From Clostridium_AT stratigraminis (GTDB taxonomy: Bacteria; Bacillota; Clostridia; Clostridiales; Clostridiaceae), in contig NZ_JBJHZZ010000004.1 of NCBI RefSeq assembly GCF_045310675.1, forward strand, positions 124,001 to 188,000: a stretch of DNA of 64,000 nt, given 5' to 3'. The notes under the pieces are model-generated. The model ran no database searches and was not told where the DNA came from. It saw only the letters and a program-made list of their open reading frames with translations. The translations under genes and the position numbers were made by a program. The stretch's first letter is position 1, and each line of letters opens with the position of its first letter. Positions 59,290 to 64,000 of this stretch are shown piece after piece.

Positions 59290-60219
59290 TTACTTTTCTA
59301 TTCGATTATAGTTGTCTAAAATTTTCAAAATTTTTAAGGTTAAAACTCCCATCCATTCATTATAAGCTGGAGATAAGCTGCCTTGATAAAAACTATCTCC
59401 CCAAGGTGGATTTATGAGTTTATCTTCAGAGCCTTCTATTAAGTGTACATAATAATCAAGATTCTCATCTATTTTATCACTTCTTACTTCAAAGCTTTCC
59501 TTTTCAGGACTTGGAACAAAATCTAAGGGAAGCGGAACATACCCTTCCCATTTCTCACGGTCATATTCTATAACCTCAGAAATACCATAAGAAATTAGTT
59601 TCTTTAAGTTGCTTTTCAGTTCCTCCGGTAATACTTCATATAATTTTATATAACAAAACAGCTCATTTTCAGAATCGAAGATTCTTTTATTCTCAAGATA
59701 ATGAATTGCATAATCAACTAGATAATTTATTTCTATTTTATTTAGATATTCCTTATATTTATATAGATATGCTAATATTTCAGCAGATGGATTTCCCCAG
59801 TTTTTATCTATTATAGTCATGCCTTTTTCATCATCATAATGCCACCATGGGGCATGAGGATAATTATTAACTTCTTTTGAAAGAGCATACCATCCGTTTC
59901 TTTTATTATTAAAGGCGAATTCCAAATATTTTAAAGCAGATTTTATAATGTCTCTTGTCTCTTTTGTTTCTTCTATTTCAGTTAAAATTCTTATTCCAAT
60001 TGAGGTGGCCATAGGCGATGAATTAGGCAGCCTAAAATCTGATTCTAAAGCTTTACCAAATCCACTATCTGTATTTTGATATTTTTTTAATTCGTCAACA
60101 ACATTTTCACTGCTTCCTGCTTCAAAATAATATTTATATAAAGATTTCTCTAAGGCTCTTGCTTCAATTTTTAGTAAACGACTTACTTTAAGAAAGGATG
60201 TATTAGATAACTTTAACAC
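59290..60219 (-). CDS. alpha/alpha-toroid (prenyltransferase/terpene cyclase-like) protein, function unknown
   Basis: A 309-residue soluble protein. YQNTDSGFGKALESDFRLP resembles the QxxDGGFG repeat of squalene-hopene cyclase and protein prenyltransferase toroids. HAPWWHYDD, NPSAEILAYLYKY and the terminal WMGVLTLKILKIL also fit a helical barrel. No DDxD catalytic acid motif is evident, so enzymatic activity is doubtful. GTG 60219 follows GGGGTG. Homologous orphan proteins are common in Firmicutes. Confidence 0.65.
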   Translation of the reverse strand: MLKLSNTSFLKVSRLLKIEARALEKSLYKYYFEAGSSENVVDELKKYQNTDSGFGKALESDFRLPNSSPMATSIGIRILTEIEETKETRDIIKSALKYLEFAFNNKRNGWYALSKEVNNYPHAPWWHYDDEKGMTIIDKNWGNPSAEILAYLYKYKEYLNKIEINYLVDYAIHYLENKRIFDSENELFCYIKLYEVLPEELKSNLKKLISYGISEVIEYDREKWEGYVPLPLDFVPSPEKESFEVRSDKIDENLDYYVHLIEGSEDKLINPPWGDSFYQGSLSPAYNEWMGVLTLKILKILDNYNRIEK

Positions 60220-60275
60220 GTAATCACCCCTAATTTTATGGCTTTAACCATAATACTTTGGACAAAATTTACTTT

Positions 60276-60644
60276 TTAGCCTTTAAGTTTCTCTAAATCC
60301 CAATGCTTTTCTTCTTTTGGTTTTTCCTTTTTACTCTTTCTTTCTATAATTTTTAATATTATATAATTAAATGATAGAACTGCATAACCAATCACAAATG
60401 CAATAATATTTTGATTTTTTATTAATGCTATTTCGTTTGAAGACAAAAACATCAAATCAAGTTTTATTGCTCCAAAGCCACCAATGGCGCTGCAAAATAT
60501 GCTTATTACAGCTAGTGTTATAACAAGTAAAATAATTGCTCCAGTATACCTATCATTGAATCCAATAATGAATTTTTTTACTAATAGTACCATTGCGGCT
60601 GTTGTTAGAAATATACTAAGTACATAGCTAATAGTTGTAAACAA
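60276..60644 (-). CDS. small membrane protein of unknown function
   Basis: A 122-residue protein with three clear hydrophobic helices (about 5-24, 34-60, 78-98) and a very basic/acidic cytoplasmic tail (KSKKEKPKEEKHWDLEKLKG). The start is TTG 60644 with GGTGGGG upstream. No family is recognised. It lies 56 bp upstream of the toroid gene on the same strand and may be co-transcribed. Confidence 0.65.
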   Translation of the reverse strand: MFTTISYVLSIFLTTAAMVLLVKKFIIGFNDRYTGAIILLVITLAVISIFCSAIGGFGAIKLDLMFLSSNEIALIKNQNIIAFVIGYAVLSFNYIILKIIERKSKKEKPKEEKHWDLEKLKG

Positions 60645-60750
60645 AATACCCCACCACCTTAATAATTATCATAAAATATGGGTAAACATAAACATCTAAT
60701 GTGTCTTAATAATTTGTAATAATCCTTCGCATATCTCAGGTAAATTTACA

Positions 60751-61119
60751 TTATAAAATTACTAATTTAATAATAAAACATACTAATAGCACCCATATTA
60801 GTATAATTGGAATTGCATAATACCACTTTTTAGGCTTTCCATTATTCCATAAGTTCTCTGCTTCAACTCTACATTGCTTAAATATTTCTTCTGGTATAAA
60901 TTTTATTGTTAAAGCAACAAATATTGGAACTAATATTATATCATCTATCATACCAATAACTGGGATAAAATCAGGTATAAAATCAATAGGTGATAATGCA
61001 TATCCAATTGTAATTCCTGCAAATAGCTTTGCAATGATAGGCGTTTCTTTCTTTTTTAAAGCAATGAAAATTGCAGGTATATCTGATTTTAGTTTTTTAG
61101 CTCTATATCTTAAGTCCAT
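60751..61119 (-). CDS. YkvA family protein (DUF1232)
   Basis: A 122-residue protein with the DUF1232 core GITIGYALSPIDFIPDFIPVIGMIDDIILVP and an extra C-terminal membrane helix (YAIPIILIWVLLVCFIIKL). The family is widespread and of unknown function. ATG 61119 follows TAGGAGATTTATAC. Confidence 0.87.
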   Translation of the reverse strand: MDLRYRAKKLKSDIPAIFIALKKKETPIIAKLFAGITIGYALSPIDFIPDFIPVIGMIDDIILVPIFVALTIKFIPEEIFKQCRVEAENLWNNGKPKKWYYAIPIILIWVLLVCFIIKLVIL

Positions 61120-61351
61120 GTATAAATCTCCTATGTTTTGTGTTTTATGTCAATAATGAATTAGCTTCTAATTAGTTTAAAATAAACTCCTCCACCGAAT
61201 AAATTTTACTACTATTGTTCAATATTTTAAATTCTAGCAACTTTATCTCTAACTTAATTATAACGTTTCTTCACCAGCTGCAAAACATCTCTTTATTTAT
61301 ATTTATCAATTTTCTTTAACATAGTTGGCATATTTCATAAATAACTCTTTG

Positions 61352-61498
61352 CTATTTTTTATATGCTTCATATGCAAGATAGCCAACTGCAATAAACAAG
61401 CATATAGCAACTGCTACTATATTATATAGATATAAAAAACAACAAACAAGAATAAATACTACAATATTTAATATTCCATAAGGCTGCTTCTTCTGCAT
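61352..61498 (-). CDS. 48-residue single/double-span membrane peptide
   Basis: ATG 61498 with AGGTG about 9 nt upstream opens MQKKQPYGILNIVVFILVCC..., two adjacent hydrophobic stretches and a YLAYEAYKK tail. It is too short for standard gene tracks, but start, ribosome-binding site and hydrophobic pattern argue for a real small membrane protein. It is followed by about 230 bp (61120-61351) in which I see nothing else. Confidence 0.5.
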   Translation of the reverse strand: MQKKQPYGILNIVVFILVCCFLYLYNIVAVAICLFIAVGYLAYEAYKK

Positions 61499-61555
61499 AC
61501 TTATTTCACCTGCCTACATTTAATTTAATGATATAAAAGTAAGTAAAATGTATTA

Positions 61556-61780
61556 TTAGAAAGTTGAGATTTGTCTTAATCCTACTGCAGCTTCTAAGGT
61601 TGCAACAAGATTTCCGTCCTTTTTACTAACATTTTTTATAATAAATTCATTTACTGCTTCTCTTGATGCGTCAATGAATATTAAGGATCTAATCTCTTGC
61701 ATTTTATTTTTTAATGCTAGGCTCTTGTTATGACTATTTATTAATAATCTAATATCATTCTCGTTAATTAATAGCTCCAT
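61556..61780 (-). CDS. small protein of unknown function (74 residues)
   Basis: MELLINENDIRLLINSHNKS..., a soluble, helical-looking protein ending ATLEAAVGLRQISTF. ATG 61780 lies 1 nt after the stop of the 34-residue ORF. Its nearest AAGGAG is about 20 nt upstream, so translation is probably coupled. No family is recognised. Confidence 0.5.
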   Translation of the reverse strand: MELLINENDIRLLINSHNKSLALKNKMQEIRSLIFIDASREAVNEFIIKNVSKKDGNLVATLEAAVGLRQISTF

Positions 61781-61781
61781 T

Positions 61782-61886
61782 TTAATGCTTTTTTATTTTC
61801 TCCTTGTAGACTGCGGAGAGTTTTTTTCTTTGTTTTGTAAAATAAACTTTTATATTATTATTAAATTCATAAATGGTAGTTTCCAT
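61782..61886 (-). CDS. 34-residue basic peptide
   Basis: ATG 61886 follows GGAAGTG, which directly adjoins the stop codon of the preceding gene. The peptide METTIYEFNNNIKVYF... is strongly basic at its C-terminus (TKQRKKLSAVYKEKIKKH). It bridges the 169-residue gene and the 74-residue gene with near-zero spacing, which favours a real member of the operon. Confidence 0.45.
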   Translation of the reverse strand: METTIYEFNNNIKVYFTKQRKKLSAVYKEKIKKH

Positions 61887-61902
61887 AATATTATTCACTT
61901 CC

Positions 61903-62412
61903 TTAACTAATAGAAAGATTCTCTCCTTTTATTCTATTTTTAATAGCATCTTGAAGATTAAAGCTGCCATCATTACGAATTTTATTTAATACATTTCTTA
62001 CATTTTTCGGAAAAAGTCTTTTCAAATCGATGCTACCTTCTTCTCCATCTCTAGGGTACTTATGCCCAATAATTTTTATTTTCCCATCATTAGTTTGAAC
62101 GTTAAGAACCATGGGTGCAGAAACCCCGCCATTTTGAATCATTTCATTACCATGTTTTATAAATTCTTCTTTTAACATTAAAATATAAATTTTATTATCA
62201 TCTGTCCCTAAAACAGTAAAAGCGCTATATAGCTTTCCTCCTAAGGGAGCAAGAATATCATTTGTTTTCGTATCTAGGTATTCTAGAATTATTTTCTCAT
62301 CATCTTTTGAAATTTTTAAAGAGTTTGAAGAAGTTTTTGCAGTTAAATTATATAAGCCAAAAATTAAAATTATTACTAATAAAATTATTGAGGGCAGAAC
62401 TACTTTCTTCAT
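61903..62412 (-). CDS. signal-anchored extracytoplasmic protein of unknown function
   Basis: A 169-residue protein with MKKVVLPSIILLVIILIFGLYNL, an N-terminal anchor or uncleaved signal, then a polar domain (KLYSAFTVLGTDDNKIYILMLKEEFIKHG; HKYPRDGEEGSIDLKRLFP). There is no lipobox Cys. It lies 20 bp downstream of the ABC-2 type permease gene. It may be an accessory protein of that transporter, which is inference from position. Confidence 0.7.
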   Translation of the reverse strand: MKKVVLPSIILLVIILIFGLYNLTAKTSSNSLKISKDDEKIILEYLDTKTNDILAPLGGKLYSAFTVLGTDDNKIYILMLKEEFIKHGNEMIQNGGVSAPMVLNVQTNDGKIKIIGHKYPRDGEEGSIDLKRLFPKNVRNVLNKIRNDGSFNLQDAIKNRIKGENLSIS

Positions 62413-62432
62413 TATATTCCTCCTGAAATTTT

Positions 62433-63986
62433 TTACAGTTCAACTCTACTCCACCCAAAGTCAAAAGTATACTTCCACAATAAAATTAAGGCGCTTAAAC
62501 ATAATATACCTAAGATTAATGATCCGTAAGTAAAATGGCTTATGCCAAAATGAGTTAGTCCAACTGCTGCGACTATAGCCAAGGTTAAGAAGCCCTTACC
62601 TGTCTGGCCCTGACTAACAGTGAGCATTTCTTTACTAAAAGGCAGTTCTTTTTTATTGATATTTAATGATATTAATGTGATTAAAAACATATTTATTAAG
62701 ATTACAATTATGTTAGGTAAAATACTGACTCCACAAAAGGCAATAAAGACAACTGACTGCAGTAAAAGAACAGGTATGGAGTATTTAACAATTACTGTCT
62801 TTACACCTGCCCTGTATATATCTGATGGACTAATAATAGGCGCCGTTCTATAAATCCAAGCAGCTTTGTAGCTCTCACTTCTTGTAATTATCGAAACATA
62901 ACTTACATTAAATAATGCAGAAAGGTACATAAAAAAGTAAACCTTGCTGCCCCTAAGATTACTTATAGTATCAACAAGTGAGCCACTCATACTGGAGAAA
63001 GATATGAGCATTATCAAAGGAAATATAATACTCATCATCATTAAAGGATATATTTGAAGCTTAAGTTTTCTCTCACTTGAAAGCATATTAGTAATAAATC
63101 TAAAAAAAGCTTTTTCGATATTACTATGGCATAATAGTTGTACTTTCTTTTCTTCCCACCATTTCTTAATTCCTCCTTTTCTCCTTAAGCCGTAAGAAGA
63201 GCTCATTTTCAGAAGCTTGTGTTCGAAGGAAGGTGCTATTAACTTAACATAAAGAAGGAAAAGCACAAAAGGTATTAGAAGAAAACAAAGCATAAGATAA
63301 ATATAGCTGTTATATTTTACACCTTCTTTAAGTATTGTAAGTGGTGACGCCATCCACATTGAAGGTAGAAAATAATGCCACCATCTAGGTGTATAACTCA
63401 CCTTGCTGCCTGCCAAAGAAAATATTCTACTGGAAAATTGCTGTGCAATGAAAATTAGCATTGTAAAAACGATTTGAAAATAATTAATTATATCCTTAAG
63501 CTTTTCGCCATCGTATATGGATAGTATTACATAATAAAGAATGGAAGTAAAAAACACTACGAACAATGACATATATGCAAGCTCAAATATAAAAATAAGC
63601 GCAAAAACTATTCCAAATTTCACAGTTGTAATAATAATAGAGACTAGCGATAAGGCAAAAACTATACTTAACATATATACTGTTATATGAATTGTTTTTG
63701 CCATGTTTAAGGTTCTATTACTCACAGGTCTTGAGGATATTATGCTTCTATCCCTAATATCAAGCAGTACAGCTGAAAAATCTGATATCATGATAAGAGT
63801 TGTAAACAATAATATTACAGTGAATATGGTGGTCATTGTATAAAATATTGGCATAGGCAAAAGTGCAACCATTCCAAACATTAATCCATAAAATGCGTAC
63901 ATGAGTAAACTCATATTGAAGTTATTCTTGTATTCCTTCTGCTTAGCGTTGTTATTTATTATTGTAGTAGGCCTTCTTGTATCCAT
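62433..63986 (-). CDS. ABC transporter permease (ABC-2/exporter type)
   Basis: A 517-residue membrane protein with about ten to twelve helices. The segment FSAVLLDIRDRSIISSRPVSNRTLNMAK near residue 70-100 is characteristic of a family of large Firmicute ABC exporter permeases encoded beside an ATPase. ATG 63986 has AGGTG 9 nt upstream; the GTG at 63998 overlaps that site. The site lies at the window edge, so the expected ATPase gene would be just outside. The substrate is unknown. Confidence 0.78.
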   Translation of the reverse strand: MDTRRPTTIINNNAKQKEYKNNFNMSLLMYAFYGLMFGMVALLPMPIFYTMTTIFTVILLFTTLIMISDFSAVLLDIRDRSIISSRPVSNRTLNMAKTIHITVYMLSIVFALSLVSIIITTVKFGIVFALIFIFELAYMSLFVVFFTSILYYVILSIYDGEKLKDIINYFQIVFTMLIFIAQQFSSRIFSLAGSKVSYTPRWWHYFLPSMWMASPLTILKEGVKYNSYIYLMLCFLLIPFVLFLLYVKLIAPSFEHKLLKMSSSYGLRRKGGIKKWWEEKKVQLLCHSNIEKAFFRFITNMLSSERKLKLQIYPLMMMSIIFPLIMLISFSSMSGSLVDTISNLRGSKVYFFMYLSALFNVSYVSIITRSESYKAAWIYRTAPIISPSDIYRAGVKTVIVKYSIPVLLLQSVVFIAFCGVSILPNIIVILINMFLITLISLNINKKELPFSKEMLTVSQGQTGKGFLTLAIVAAVGLTHFGISHFTYGSLILGILCLSALILLWKYTFDFGWSRVEL

Positions 63987-64000
63987 TGTTAGTTTCACCT

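Noticed and set aside
1..64000. Mobile elements, prophage or CRISPR arrays
   Set aside because: No transposase, integrase, phage structural gene or regularly spaced direct repeat was seen. The only mobile-looking items are the non-coding SD-inserted repeats.

Overview
The window reads as chromosomal DNA of a low-GC, endospore-forming, anaerobic Firmicute, most likely Clostridium sensu lato. Supporting signs are the AT-rich sequence, near-exclusive AGA/AGG arginine codons, T-box leaders on aminoacyl-tRNA synthetase genes, and intact sporulation genes (spoIVA, spoIIGA, sigE, sigG, an uninterrupted sigK, a YlmC/YmxH protein). Many conserved clostridial clusters follow one another, mostly on the minus strand. 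I see no prophage, transposase, CRISPR array or rRNA operon. One tRNA gene is present, tRNA-Pro(GGG).

Layout. 1-13 kb: a partial methyltransferase, T-box/tyrS, threonine aldolase, a DUF1646 transporter and an alanine symporter (both plus strand), a PAP2 phosphatase, an acyltransferase next to a GT2-GtrA fusion, a Cys-rich CWC protein, an AI-2E transporter, and T-box/serS with a DUF4256 gene whose codon use looks foreign. 13-17 kb: a plus-strand NlpC/P60-like protein with a two-component system, then tRNA-Pro. 17-27 kb: spoIVA, gpsA, der, a PDZ-radical SAM protein, a PhoR/WalK-PhoP/WalR pair, pgeF, nrdR, ylmC. 27-34 kb: sigG, sigE, spoIIGA, ftsZ, ftsA, a membrane glycosyltransferase and a plus-strand unit of two tiny ORFs behind a structured leader. 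34-54.5 kb: pilT, aroE, sigK, a class B PBP, udk, the tRNA-hydroxyuridine pair (U32 peptidase and TrmR), mltG, typA, RNase J, Fur, DUF1292, ruvX, ireB, T-box/alaS, a second AI-2E transporter, a PRC-barrel protein and iscR-iscS-iscU. 54.5-64 kb is the accessory part: a secreted orphan protein, a HAD hydrolase, a probable selenoprotein, a NapH-like ferredoxin/PadR/membrane unit, several small membrane proteins and an ABC-2-type permease unit.

Two observations stand out. First, six copies of a structured 83-154 bp repeat sit exactly between two copies of GGAGG, so each is inserted in the Shine-Dalgarno site of a gene (tyrS, ltaE, an acyltransferase, a phoP-like regulator, udk, alaS) and restores that site. 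Their hairpin arms co-vary between copies, and one copy has replaced the C-terminus of the upstream gene. Second, a CopZ-like zinc/[2Fe-2S] protein gene at 56681-57172 is interrupted by an in-frame TGA directly after a Cys codon and followed 15 nt later by a perfect stem-loop, the layout of a bacterial selenocysteine gene.

Several starts were reassigned from ribosome-binding sites and known family lengths, including TTG starts for spoIVA, aroE, nrdR and pgeF.
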